Assembly (NCBI GenBank): GCA_035560795.1
Contig: DATMYV010000031.1
Span: forward strand, 1 to 6,696
Length of the DNA stretch: 6,696 nucleotides
Direction of reading: 5' to 3'
Source of the DNA: Longilinea sp035560795
GTDB taxonomy: Bacteria > Chloroflexota > Anaerolineae > Anaerolineales > Anaerolineaceae
The notes below the pieces were generated by a model, which was not told the DNA's origin, did not search any database, and saw only the letters and a program-made list of their open reading frames with translations. The position numbers and the translations under genes were made by a program. Below are positions 1 to 6,491 of this stretch, in pieces (the stretch's first letter is position 1; each line of letters starts with the position of its first letter).

Positions 1-80
1 ATTAAAATGATAGTAGGTTTTTTTCCAACCGGATCCCGATTGAATGGCGCGACCAGACTGGAAAAGGGCCGGAGATATCA

Positions 81-317
81 ATGCGGTTTATTCTTCCGCT
101 TTCAGCCTGTGAATTATTTTTACATTCTTTCTCTGCGCACATATTCGATTATTTGGTGATGGCAATTCCAAATGGTCGTTTTGCAGTGTGGTATCCGTTT
201 CATCAAATCTTAATAAATTCCCGGTTCAGAGTCTCTGGGACTTTGCAGTCTGAATACCCCTATGCAATAAACCAGCAGCAGCGGTATAGGAAGAAAATTG
301 GAGGTGCGTATAGATAG
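81..317 (+). CDS. Doubtful small ORF, 78 aa
   Basis: This is an ATG-started frame with a GGAG at 71-74, six bases upstream, so translation is possible. The predicted peptide has a hydrophobic N-terminal third (roughly residues 3-29) and a basic C-terminus, but shows no motif I recognise. Its codons lack the GC-rich third positions seen in the large gene downstream, and its composition is what random AT-rich DNA would give. No terminator or promoter frames it. It more likely belongs to the untranslated upstream region of the 704-residue gene than to a real gene. Confidence 0.15.
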   Translation: MRFILPLSACELFLHSFSAHIFDYLVMAIPNGRFAVWYPFHQILINSRFRVSGTLQSEYPYAINQQQRYRKKIGGAYR

Positions 318-385
318 CAAAGAAAGATCATTAAAAACTTATGGGTATCTGTTCGTCCTGTTGTGACAAATCAGACCAATTGTAT

Positions 386-391
386 AAGGAG
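386..391 (+). promoter_or_regulatory. Ribosome binding site fixing the start at 399
   Basis: AAGGAG lies seven bases before the ATG at 399. This decides against the in-frame GTG at 363, twelve codons upstream, which would place this purine-rich site inside the coding sequence. Confidence 0.85.
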
Positions 392-398
392 ATATGAA

Positions 399-2513
399 AT
401 GCCATCAAAAGTGAACCAACCTGTTGGTTCAAATAAGGTCCGAAATTTCCTGATTGAAGGCCAGATACAACGCGAGCAAGCCGACCTTCAACCAGGCGAT
501 TTGAAACTGGCGGCTTATGCCTTTGATAAAGCTGGAACGCTGCTGGGCAGCGCGCCCCTGGACGCCAAAGGCAGCTACAGCGTTGCCTTGCGGCTGGCGC
601 GACCGGCGGATGTAGACCTGTTTGTAGGACCTGCAGACATGCCTGAGCAAATCCGGCACTCGAGCGCTTTTTCGCAATCCTTCTCAGCTAAAGATTGGAA
701 GGGCGATGCGGGCCAGTTCCGCCTCCGATATGACACGTTGATACCGGTGGATATCTGGCGGCCGTGGTGGCCGCTGCGCATCTGCGTTTCCGGGCATGTC
801 CGCAAGGTTAACCACCACGACGGCGTCACCGATATTTGCCCGGTGCCCTTCGTCAAGGTTGAGGTTTTCGACGTTGACCGCGAGTTCTGCTACTGGCCGT
901 ATCTGCGCAATTGGTGGGAATTGCTGTTAGATCGCCCGGTCTTTCGCATTCCGGACCTCTTGCGTGAACCGCCCATACCGGTCCCACCTCTCCCAGGACC
1001 CGACCCGGCTCCGGACCTGAACCTGGACCGGTTTTCTGGCCTGCGCAGCGACATCCGTTCTTCCCTTTTAGATCGGGTAGCGCTCAACCCCCAACCCCTG
1101 CCGCCGAAGGAAATGCCGGGCATGGCTGCCAGCCTGGTTTCCAATTTTGCGCTCCAGCCCCGGATGGAAGTCTCCAATTTTGCGGCATCCCAGCCAGCTT
1201 TTTCTCGCGTCGGCGAAGCGCGCCTGTTGGACAGCAGCATTGCAGCCCGCCTGGACAAATTGACCCTTACCTCCAAGCTGGCCCCGTGGCTGATCTTCCC
1301 AAATTGCTATTACAGCAAAGTGGAAGTGTGTGAGACCACCACTGATTGCAACGGATTCTTCAACTGCTGCTTCTCCTGGTGGCCGTTCCATATCCGCCAG
1401 GGCAGGCTGCGCTTCGATATGCGCCCCGATATCATCATCAAGGTAACCCAGGTAATCAACGGCGTGCCGACGGTCATTTACATGGATCCCTACACCAGCA
1501 CCCGTTGGAATGTCAACAATACCCATATTGACCTTTTCCTGGATAACGAAGAAATACTGTGCGGCAGCGGCAACTGTAATGAACCGCCGGCTGGGTCGCC
1601 GGTGTTCTTCACGCGCATCGGGGACGACGAGGTCTACAAGATCAATCAAACCAGCGGTCTGTATAATGAAGCTCCCCTGGCGAATGTAGCCTACGGCAGT
1701 TCGCTGCTGGTTTACGGCCAGTTCGGCGACAACCTGACCACGGGTGCGCCTGCGCGCTATTACCGGCTCTCCTATGCCAAAGAGGGCAGTACCGAATTTA
1801 CTCCCGTCACGGCCTCCCTCGCTGATACGCGCGTTGCCAAGAGTACATTGTTCAGCGAGAACCATCCGCTTGGTCCGCTAACCGTGAATGGCGTACCGGC
1901 GTTGTATGAGGTGCGCAACTTCAGCGATTATTACTGGTACAACCCGGACTGGCTGGGCACCTGGTACAGCTGGTTGGCGGAGGCGGACACCGGGAAATAC
2001 ATCCTGCGGCTTGAGGTGTTCGACCAGAATGGCGTCAAGCTCACCTCGGCCATGGGCGTCGATTACCGCGACGGAACAGTTGCGCCGCCGGCGGTTCTGC
2101 CGCCGATGCTTGACCGCTGCGACCTGGTGATCACCCTCGACAATAAAGGCCCGGTGGTTGACCTCACCATTCCGGCCGTGTTGAATGAATGCGGGGTGAT
2201 TCCGTTCAGCTCGGTACCGCCGCTCGATTTCCAGGTGAATGTGTCCCAGGAAAACAGCCGGCTGCACAGTTGGGGCCTGTACTACACCAAGGGCATTAAT
2301 CCCACTGTCCATTACCTGGCAGGTCCCTTCACCTTCAACGGCGGCACGCCGGGACCGATCACGCCTACCGTTTCCGGGGCGGCACTGCTGGTCGGACTGA
2401 CCTCCACCTGCGCATTCTCGCTCAAGTTGTGGGCAACAGCGCATGTGCGCGATGGCCGAAACTTCATCTTCTATGACGAGCAGATGAAATCCATCGCCAT
2501 TGAAAAATGTTAG
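399..2513 (+). CDS. Large hypothetical protein with carboxypeptidase-regulatory/transthyretin-like beta modules, 704 aa
   Basis: I do not recognise a named family. Residues about 17-82 read like a small beta-sandwich of the carboxypeptidase-regulatory type (alternating strands, a G-S-Y turn). A second module starts near W120 (WRPWWPLRICVSGHV) and seems to resume after a long insertion at about residues 300-390. There the pattern T-D-C-N-G-F-F-N-C-C-F-S-W-W (around 314-328), the D-I-I-I-K-V-T-Q strand and TRWN (368-371) resemble the closing half of such a domain. The insertion (about 189-300) begins proline-rich and contains LNPQPLPPKE (229-238) and two VSNFA copies eleven residues apart. The C-terminal half (about 395-704) is beta-rich, aromatic and Ig-like in texture, ending in Cys. 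C129, C311, C317, C323, C324 and C388 suggest metal binding or disulfides. No signal peptide or membrane segment is visible, so location is open. The gene appears to stand alone between an empty upstream region and a terminator. The coding call is firm; the domain reading is inference. Confidence 0.9.
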   Translation: MPSKVNQPVGSNKVRNFLIEGQIQREQADLQPGDLKLAAYAFDKAGTLLGSAPLDAKGSYSVALRLARPADVDLFVGPADMPEQIRHSSAFSQSFSAKDWKGDAGQFRLRYDTLIPVDIWRPWWPLRICVSGHVRKVNHHDGVTDICPVPFVKVEVFDVDREFCYWPYLRNWWELLLDRPVFRIPDLLREPPIPVPPLPGPDPAPDLNLDRFSGLRSDIRSSLLDRVALNPQPLPPKEMPGMAASLVSNFALQPRMEVSNFAASQPAFSRVGEARLLDSSIAARLDKLTLTSKLAPWLIFPNCYYSKVEVCETTTDCNGFFNCCFSWWPFHIRQGRLRFDMRPDIIIKVTQVINGVPTVIYMDPYTSTRWNVNNTHIDLFLDNEEILCGSGNCNEPPAGSPVFFTRIGDDEVYKINQTSGLYNEAPLANVAYGSSLLVYGQFGDNLTTGAPARYYRLSYAKEGSTEFTPVTASLADTRVAKSTLFSENHPLGPLTVNGVPALYEVRNFSDYYWYNPDWLGTWYSWLAEADTGKYILRLEVFDQNGVKLTSAMGVDYRDGTVAPPAVLPPMLDRCDLVITLDNKGPVVDLTIPAVLNECGVIPFSSVPPLDFQVNVSQENSRLHSWGLYYTKGINPTVHYLAGPFTFNGGTPGPITPTVSGAALLVGLTSTCAFSLKLWATAHVRDGRNFIFYDEQMKSIAIEKC

Positions 2514-2556
2514 GCTGGCTGCCTTTGACATGATTCAAACCTGAACCAATCCAGAC

Positions 2557-2589
2557 AAAGGGACGCCGCGAGTTTTTCGGCGTCCCTTT
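2557..2589 (+). terminator. Hairpin terminator after the 704-aa gene
   Basis: AAAGGGACGCCG (2557-2568) pairs perfectly over 12 bp with CGGCGTCCCTTT (2578-2589) across a nine-base loop, CGAGTTTTT. It starts 43 bases after the stop codon. The only T-run on the 3' side is the TTT of the right arm, followed by CGACATTG, so it is a strong hairpin with a poor U-tract. It separates the upstream gene from the promoter at 2623. Confidence 0.75.
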
Positions 2590-2622
2590 CGACATTGTAT
2601 TAGGTTGAAAGGCAAATGTGCC

Positions 2623-2651
2623 TTGACAAAGTCGTCTACATTCAGTATCAT
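2623..2651 (+). promoter_or_regulatory. Sigma70-type promoter of the regulator-katG operon
   Basis: TTGACA (2623-2628, perfect -35) and TATCAT (2646-2651, one mismatch to TATAAT) are separated by exactly 17 bp. Transcription would begin near 2658, giving a leader of roughly 34 bases before the ATG at 2692. The -10 is overlapped by the inverted repeat at 2647-2665. Confidence 0.8.
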
Positions 2652-2665
2652 TATTTTGTAATGAT
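2647..2665 (+). promoter_or_regulatory. Probable Fur/PerR-family operator
   Basis: ATCATTATTTTGTAATGAT is an inverted repeat with seven perfectly matched outer bases on each side (ATCATTA / TAATGAT) and a five-base centre. It is AT-rich and built from the TAATGAT words found in Fur-type boxes, although the half-sites are arranged differently from the classical E. coli Fur box and the B. subtilis Per box. It covers the -10 and the expected start point, the ideal place for a repressor, and lies directly upstream of a Fur-family gene, so autoregulation is the obvious reading. The palindrome is seen; its use as an operator is inferred. Confidence 0.7.
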
Positions 2666-2691
2666 TAAGAAATTGAAATGAATTAAATATT

Positions 2692-3132
2692 ATGGATATT
2701 TCAAAAGAGTTTCTTACCGAACAACTAAAGAACAAAGATATCCGGCCTTCCTACCAACGCTTGAAAGTCCTGGAATACCTCTACCAGAAAGAAGGTCACC
2801 CAACTGTTGAGGGGATCTTCCGCTCGTTAATTGTAGAAATTCCTTCCTTATCGAAAGTCACCATTTACAACACGCTGCACACGCTAATCGACGCCGGTTT
2901 GGTGCGGGTGGTCGATATTGACGAAACCGAAAAACATTACGATATCACGCTTGCCAATCATGGCCATTTCCAATGCGATGCCTGCGGAACCATTTACAAC
3001 TTCAATGTCAACATTGACCAGATTCCCTTTGATGGGCTGGATCAATTTCTGATCAGGCAAAAAAATGTCTACTTTAGAGGGCTTTGCCCGGATTGTTACG
3101 AACGATTAAAGACAGAAAAAAGGAGTAAATAA
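2692..3132 (+). CDS. perR: Fur-family transcriptional regulator, PerR-like peroxide sensor, 146 aa
   Basis: This is a metal-dependent DNA-binding repressor of the Fur superfamily, at the usual length. The N-terminal winged helix spans about residues 8-80 (the V-T-I-Y-N-T-L recognition helix is at 56-62). The C-terminal dimerisation domain follows. A structural zinc site is complete: C95-x2-C98 and C132-x2-C135. Of the regulatory-metal ligands known from B. subtilis PerR (H37, D85, H91, H93, D104), the equivalents H36, D84, H90 and H92 are present, but the last is N103 rather than Asp or Glu. H36 and H90 correspond to the histidines oxidised by peroxide in PerR. The start is the only sensible one (an in-frame TGA at 2674), but it has almost no Shine-Dalgarno, so expression may be low. 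One base separates its stop from katG, indicating an operon as in mycobacterial furA-katG. The family is certain; the PerR label rests on the partner gene and ligands and is less so. Confidence 0.9.
   Translation: MDISKEFLTEQLKNKDIRPSYQRLKVLEYLYQKEGHPTVEGIFRSLIVEIPSLSKVTIYNTLHTLIDAGLVRVVDIDETEKHYDITLANHGHFQCDACGTIYNFNVNIDQIPFDGLDQFLIRQKNVYFRGLCPDCYERLKTEKRSK
3121..3125 (+). promoter_or_regulatory. Strong ribosome binding site of katG
   Basis: AGGAG sits inside the last codons of the upstream regulator gene, eight bases before the katG ATG. Together with the one-base intergenic gap it supports co-transcription and possibly coupled translation, with efficient katG initiation. Confidence 0.8.
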
Positions 3133-3133
3133 G

Positions 3134-5326
3134 ATGAGCGATGAAAGCAAATGCCCGGTAACGGGCAACTCACACCCACAAACGGCCGGCAAAGGCACTT
3201 CCAACCGGGACTGGTGGCCAAACCAACTGAACCTCAAGATCTTGCATCAGCACTCTTCCCTGTCCAACCCAATGGACGAAGGTTTCGACTATGCTGAGGA
3301 ATTCAAAAAGCTCGACCTGATGGCCCTGAAGAAGGACCTTTATGCCCTTATGACGGACTCGCAGGACTGGTGGCCGGCTGATTTTGGCCATTATGGGCCG
3401 CTCTTCATCCGCATGGCGTGGCACAGCGCTGGCACGTACCGTACCGGTGACGGCCGCGGTGGCGCGGGCTCCGGCTCGCAGCGTTTCGCACCCCTCAACA
3501 GTTGGCCAGATAATGTCAACCTCGACAAGGCGCGCCGGCTGCTCTGGCCGATCAAGCAAAAATACGGCAACAAGATCTCGTGGGCTGATTTGATGATCCT
3601 GGCTGGCAACTGCGCCCTGGAGTCGATGGGTTTCAAAACCTTCGGCTTCGGCGGCGGGCGTAAGGACGTTTGGGAGCCGGAAGAAGACATCTACTGGGGC
3701 TCCGAAGGCAAGTGGCTGGAAGATAAACGCTACAGTGGTGAACGCGATCTTGAGAATCCTCTGGCCGCCGTGCAGATGGGGCTGATTTACGTGAACCCGG
3801 AAGGGCCGAATGGCAATCCGGATCCGCTTGCCGCTGCCAGGGATATCCGCGAAACCTTCGTGCGTATGGCCATGAACGACGAAGAAACGGTTGCACTGAT
3901 TGCAGGCGGTCATACCTTCGGCAAAACTCACGGAGCAGGCGATGCTTCACTGGTTGGCCCTGAGCCGGAAGCAGCCGGCATCGAGGAACAAGGCCTGGGC
4001 TGGAAGAGCAAATTTGGTTCCGGTAAGGGCGGCGACACCATTGGCAGCGGCCTGGAAGTCACATGGACCTCCACGCCTACCAAATGGAGCAGCAACTTCT
4101 TCTGGAATCTGTTCGGCTACGATTGGGAGCTGACCAAAAGTCCGGCCGGTGCGCAGCAATGGACGCCCAAGCATGGGGCCGGCGCTGGTTCGATACCGGA
4201 TGCGCATGACCCATCCAAGCGGCACCCGCCAGCCATGCTGACCACCGATCTGGCCCTGCGGTTCGACCCGGCTTACGAAAAAATCTCAAGGCGGTTTTAC
4301 GAGAATCCGGATCAGTTTGCGGATGCCTTCGCCCGGGCCTGGTTCAAACTGACCCATCGCGACATGGGTCCCCATTCACGCTACCTCGGCCCGGAAGTCC
4401 CGGCTGAAGAGCTGATCTGGCAGGACCCGGTGCCCGCGGTAGATCACCAACTGATCGACGCGGCGGATATCGGGGCGCTCAAAGCAAAGATCCTGGCGTC
4501 GGGGCTGTCGATCCCGGAACTCGTCACGACCGCCTGGGCATCGGCTTCCACCTTCCGCGGCTCCGATAAACGCGGCGGTGCCAACGGGGCGCGCATCCGC
4601 CTTGCCCCGCAAAAGGATTGGGAGGTTAACCAGCCGGATCAACTGAAAAAGGTGCTGCAGACCCTCGAGGGAATCAAACAGGAGTTCAACAATGCACAAA
4701 CCAGCAAGAAGGTTTCGCTGGCGGACTTGATTGTGCTGGGCGGTTGCGCAGGCGTTGAAAAAGCTGCTCAAAATGCTGGCCATGCAGTGACCGTTCCCTT
4801 CACCCCTGGACGAACGGATGCCACACAGGCGCAAACCGATGTGACGTCTTTCTCCGTTCTTGAACCGGTGGTGGACGGATTCCGGAATTACCAGAAGACG
4901 AAATTCGCCGTACCGGCAGAGGAACTGTTGATCGATCGCGCCCAACAGCTGACGCTGACCGCTCCTGAGATGACCGTCCTGCTGGGCGGTTTGCGGGCCT
5001 TGAATGCTAATTTCGCCCAGTCTCAACACGGCGTCTTTACCAAGCGGCCAGGGACGCTCACCAACGATTTCTTTGTGAATTTACTCGACATGGGCAACGT
5101 CTGGGAGCCGTTAACCGAAGTAGGGGACGTGTTCAACCTCCGCGACCGGGCTTCGGGCGAAGTCAAATGGACTGCCACGCGGGTGGATCTGGTCTTCGGT
5201 TCGAACTCTCAACTGCGGGCTCTGGCAGAAGTCTACGGATGCCAGGATTCCCAGGAGAAATTCCTGCGTGACTTTGTGGCGGTATGGAACAAGGTCATGA
5301 ACCTTGACCGATTTGACGTTGGCTGA
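3134..5326 (+). CDS. katG: Catalase-peroxidase KatG, 730 aa
   Basis: KatG is a haem enzyme that dismutates hydrogen peroxide to water and oxygen and also oxidises organic donors; it acts in the cytoplasm (no signal peptide here). The length is standard. The N-terminal catalytic domain (about 40-420) has the distal triad R93, W96, H97 in FIRMAWHSAGTYR, and the proximal haem ligand H260 in GGHTFGKTHGA with W311 and D372. The three residues of the self-made Met-Tyr-Trp adduct needed for catalase activity, W96, Y219 and M245, are all present, as is the mobile Arg at R409 (HRDMGP). S305 matches the position of M. tuberculosis S315. The C-terminal domain (about 430-725) is the degenerate, haem-free peroxidase copy typical of the family. 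No frameshift or lost catalytic residue is seen, so the enzyme should be functional. It is the second gene of the operon with the Fur-family regulator and is probably induced by peroxide through it. Confidence 0.98.
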   Translation: MSDESKCPVTGNSHPQTAGKGTSNRDWWPNQLNLKILHQHSSLSNPMDEGFDYAEEFKKLDLMALKKDLYALMTDSQDWWPADFGHYGPLFIRMAWHSAGTYRTGDGRGGAGSGSQRFAPLNSWPDNVNLDKARRLLWPIKQKYGNKISWADLMILAGNCALESMGFKTFGFGGGRKDVWEPEEDIYWGSEGKWLEDKRYSGERDLENPLAAVQMGLIYVNPEGPNGNPDPLAAARDIRETFVRMAMNDEETVALIAGGHTFGKTHGAGDASLVGPEPEAAGIEEQGLGWKSKFGSGKGGDTIGSGLEVTWTSTPTKWSSNFFWNLFGYDWELTKSPAGAQQWTPKHGAGAGSIPDAHDPSKRHPPAMLTTDLALRFDPAYEKISRRFYENPDQFADAFARAWFKLTHRDMGPHSRYLGPEVPAEELIWQDPVPAVDHQLIDAADIGALKAKILASGLSIPELVTTAWASASTFRGSDKRGGANGARIRLAPQKDWEVNQPDQLKKVLQTLEGIKQEFNNAQTSKKVSLADLIVLGGCAGVEKAAQNAGHAVTVPFTPGRTDATQAQTDVTSFSVLEPVVDGFRNYQKTKFAVPAEELLIDRAQQLTLTAPEMTVLLGGLRALNANFAQSQHGVFTKRPGTLTNDFFVNLLDMGNVWEPLTEVGDVFNLRDRASGEVKWTATRVDLVFGSNSQLRALAEVYGCQDSQEKFLRDFVAVWNKVMNLDRFDVG

Positions 5327-5350
5327 CGATCATTGATCTGAAGATTAAGG

Positions 5351-5393
5351 AAAAGAGATCCATCGGGCGATGTTTGTCCGATGGATCTCTTTT
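5351..5393 (+). terminator. Strong intrinsic terminator of the katG operon, possibly bidirectional
   Basis: AAAAGAGATCCATCGG (5351-5366) pairs perfectly over 16 bp with CCGATGGATCTCTTTT (5378-5393) around an 11-base loop, and the T-run continues to 5396. It starts 24 bases after the katG stop. Because the left arm begins with AAAA, the other strand also carries a short T-run after the stem, so it could end transcription from the convergent methyltransferase gene as well. Confidence 0.92.
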
Positions 5394-5399
5394 TTTATA

Positions 5400-5534
5400 T
5401 ATGCTAGGGCGGGGGTGTGGCAAAAAGCCTGAGAGTCGGAAAAAGAATTAGGTGTAGGAAACTGCTTCTCGACGCCGCAAGACCCCCGATGTCTGCTGCA
5501 AGCTGTGTTGGGTGGCAGGTGTAAGGGCGAAGCT
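5400..5534. other. Convergent intergenic spacer
   Basis: This is the 135 bases between the katG terminator and the stop codon of the methyltransferase gene. I see no separate hairpin terminator, repeat or RNA gene here. The minus-strand frame crossing it (5345-5626) runs through the terminator and has no family features. Confidence 0.5.
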
Positions 5535-6332
5535 TTATCGGATTGCTGTAAAAACAAGGTCGGTATGGTTGGTTGTGGGGGGTTCGTTTGTGTAGTCGCC
5601 ATGTAAACTGATAATACGAAATCCAACCACTTTTAGCATAAGGAGCAATTCATTCTTAAAGTATATATCCTCACGTAACGTGTACTCTTCAGAGGCACTC
5701 AATTTACCGTTAATCCATTTTTCAAGACGCACCTGTCTTGTATAAGTCTGCTCCAATGGGTCAACATCGATCAGGCGGAATTGAGCGAAGTGCTCGCTTC
5801 CGTCTGGGGCAACGCGGGCGTCACTTTTCTCGGGCCAGGGTTGTGGCATGGTCTGACGATGCTCAGGTAGCCATTGATTCCACGATTCAGCTGATGTGTA
5901 CTCAGCCTGAATATTGAGCAATAATGCTCCGCCGTCTTCCAAGTGCGAATAGCAGCGGCGCAGTGTTTCCAGGTCGTTTTCGCGACTGCCAGCCAGACCA
6001 AATGAGTCGCAGATGTAGATCATTTTGTATTTTCGAGGAAGTTCAAAGGCGTGCATCGAATAATTGTACAAATTCAGATGAAAGCCTTCACTGGTCGCCT
6101 TGGTTTGACAATAATGCAACATATCCCTGGAAATGTCGTTACCATCAATATCAATTCCTGCCCGTAGTAATGGCAAAAGGACGCGTCCGGTGCCGCATGC
6201 CAGATCGAGAACGGGTTGACCAAATCGCGCGATCTCGTGAAGGAAGAAGGGAACTTCACGGGCATCGGTGATAAATTCAGCCCAACGCTCAGCCATCAAG
6301 CCATAATGCCAAACAACTGGATCATCAGTCAT
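5535..6332 (-). CDS. Class I SAM-dependent methyltransferase, 265 aa
   Basis: This is a Rossmann-fold methyltransferase that transfers a methyl group from S-adenosylmethionine; the substrate cannot be told from sequence. Motif I, VLDLACGTGRV, lies at about residues 41-51, and the acidic residue after strand 2 is D66 in GNDIS. The strand-4 region is Y-I-C-D-S-F-G (106-112), followed by a helix and L-E-D-G-G (131-135), which opens strand 5. The rest (about 145-265) is a mixed region with several beta strands, probably the substrate-side lobe, ending in a strand with TDLVFTAIR. It appears cytosolic, without signal peptide or membrane segment. The ATG at 6332 is chosen over the TTG at 6338 because AAGGA at 6345-6341 is eight bases from the ATG but only two from the TTG. 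It is convergent with katG and not part of that operon. No partner gene is visible, so the biological role stays open. Confidence 0.92.
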   Translation of the reverse strand: MTDDPVVWHYGLMAERWAEFITDAREVPFFLHEIARFGQPVLDLACGTGRVLLPLLRAGIDIDGNDISRDMLHYCQTKATSEGFHLNLYNYSMHAFELPRKYKMIYICDSFGLAGSRENDLETLRRCYSHLEDGGALLLNIQAEYTSAESWNQWLPEHRQTMPQPWPEKSDARVAPDGSEHFAQFRLIDVDPLEQTYTRQVRLEKWINGKLSASEEYTLREDIYFKNELLLMLKVVGFRIISLHGDYTNEPPTTNHTDLVFTAIR

Positions 6333-6334
6333 GG

Positions 6335-6457
6335 TCAATTTCCTTTTTTCTTTAGCCAGTCAACGATATATGGATTGATGTGGCGATCGGAACCATTATC
6401 GAGGGCTTGGTTCAATATGCCGCCACATTCGTCCGAGTTGCACGAAGTGGACAGTAG
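6335..6457 (-). pseudogene. Short protein-like frame abutting the methyltransferase, possible gene remnant
   Basis: Read on the minus strand, 40 codons run open from just after a TGA (6460-6458) to a TGA at 6337-6335, two bases before the methyltransferase ATG. There is no ATG; CTG and TTG are the only possible starts and neither has a clear Shine-Dalgarno. The peptide ends HINPYIVDWLKKKGN and many codons have purine-any-pyrimidine form, which looks like coding DNA. It could be the C-terminal relic of a gene once upstream of, and translationally coupled to, the methyltransferase. I do not recognise the family, and so short a frame can arise by chance. Confidence 0.25.
6341..6345 (-). promoter_or_regulatory. 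Ribosome binding site fixing the methyltransferase start
   Basis: On the minus strand AAGGA ends eight bases before the ATG at 6332. The TTG at 6338 is too close to this site to be the start. Confidence 0.75.
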
Positions 6458-6468
6458 TCAACTAAGCT

Positions 6469-6477
6469 ATTTTAGCA
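6469..6477 (-). promoter_or_regulatory. Candidate extended -10 promoter for the methyltransferase
   Basis: On the minus strand TGCTAAAAT is an extended -10 element (TGN plus TAAAAT, one mismatch to TATAAT). No good -35 stands 16-18 bp upstream. The leader to the ATG at 6332 would be about 130 bases and would include the 40-codon frame at 6335-6457. Confidence 0.3.
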
Positions 6478-6491
6478 AATATACCCAGTAA

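Larger units (their letters stand above)
1..398. other. AT-rich intergenic stretch without a convincing gene
   Basis: Apart from the weak frame at 81-317, the first 398 bases show no convincing coding region on either strand and no tRNA-like or strong hairpin structure. I searched for a -35/-10 pair at 15-19 bp spacing ahead of the gene that starts at 399 and saw none I would defend. That gene's promoter is either weak, non-sigma70, or outside the window. Confidence 0.5.

Noticed and set aside
363..398. GTG at 363 as the start of the 704-aa protein
   Set aside because: The AAGGAG at 386-391 is ideally placed for the ATG at 399 and would be internal to the longer form; the extra twelve residues show nothing typical of a conserved N-terminus.
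1068..1865. 265-codon minus-strand frame inside the 704-aa gene
   Set aside because: It is a shadow of the real gene in a GC-rich region: no supported start and no recognisable domain, while the plus strand gives coherent strand patterns throughout.
1878..2531. 217-codon minus-strand frame over the end of the 704-aa gene
   Set aside because: Its composition (His-, Arg- and Gln-rich, no motif) is typical of an antisense frame of a GC-rich gene.
3170..3931. 253-codon minus-strand frame opposite katG
   Set aside because: It lies entirely within katG, whose catalytic residues are fully conserved on the plus strand; the antisense product has no family features.
4376..5029. 217-codon minus-strand frame opposite the katG C-terminal domain
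   Set aside because: It is an antisense shadow with no independent evidence.
5345..5626. 93-codon minus-strand frame between katG and the methyltransferase
   Set aside because: It runs through the intrinsic terminator and overlaps the methyltransferase 3' end in another frame; composition is not protein-like.
6216..6491. 91-codon plus-strand frame over the methyltransferase 5' end
   Set aside because: Its first part is antisense to the N-terminal coding region of the methyltransferase and the remainder shows no motif or ribosome binding site.
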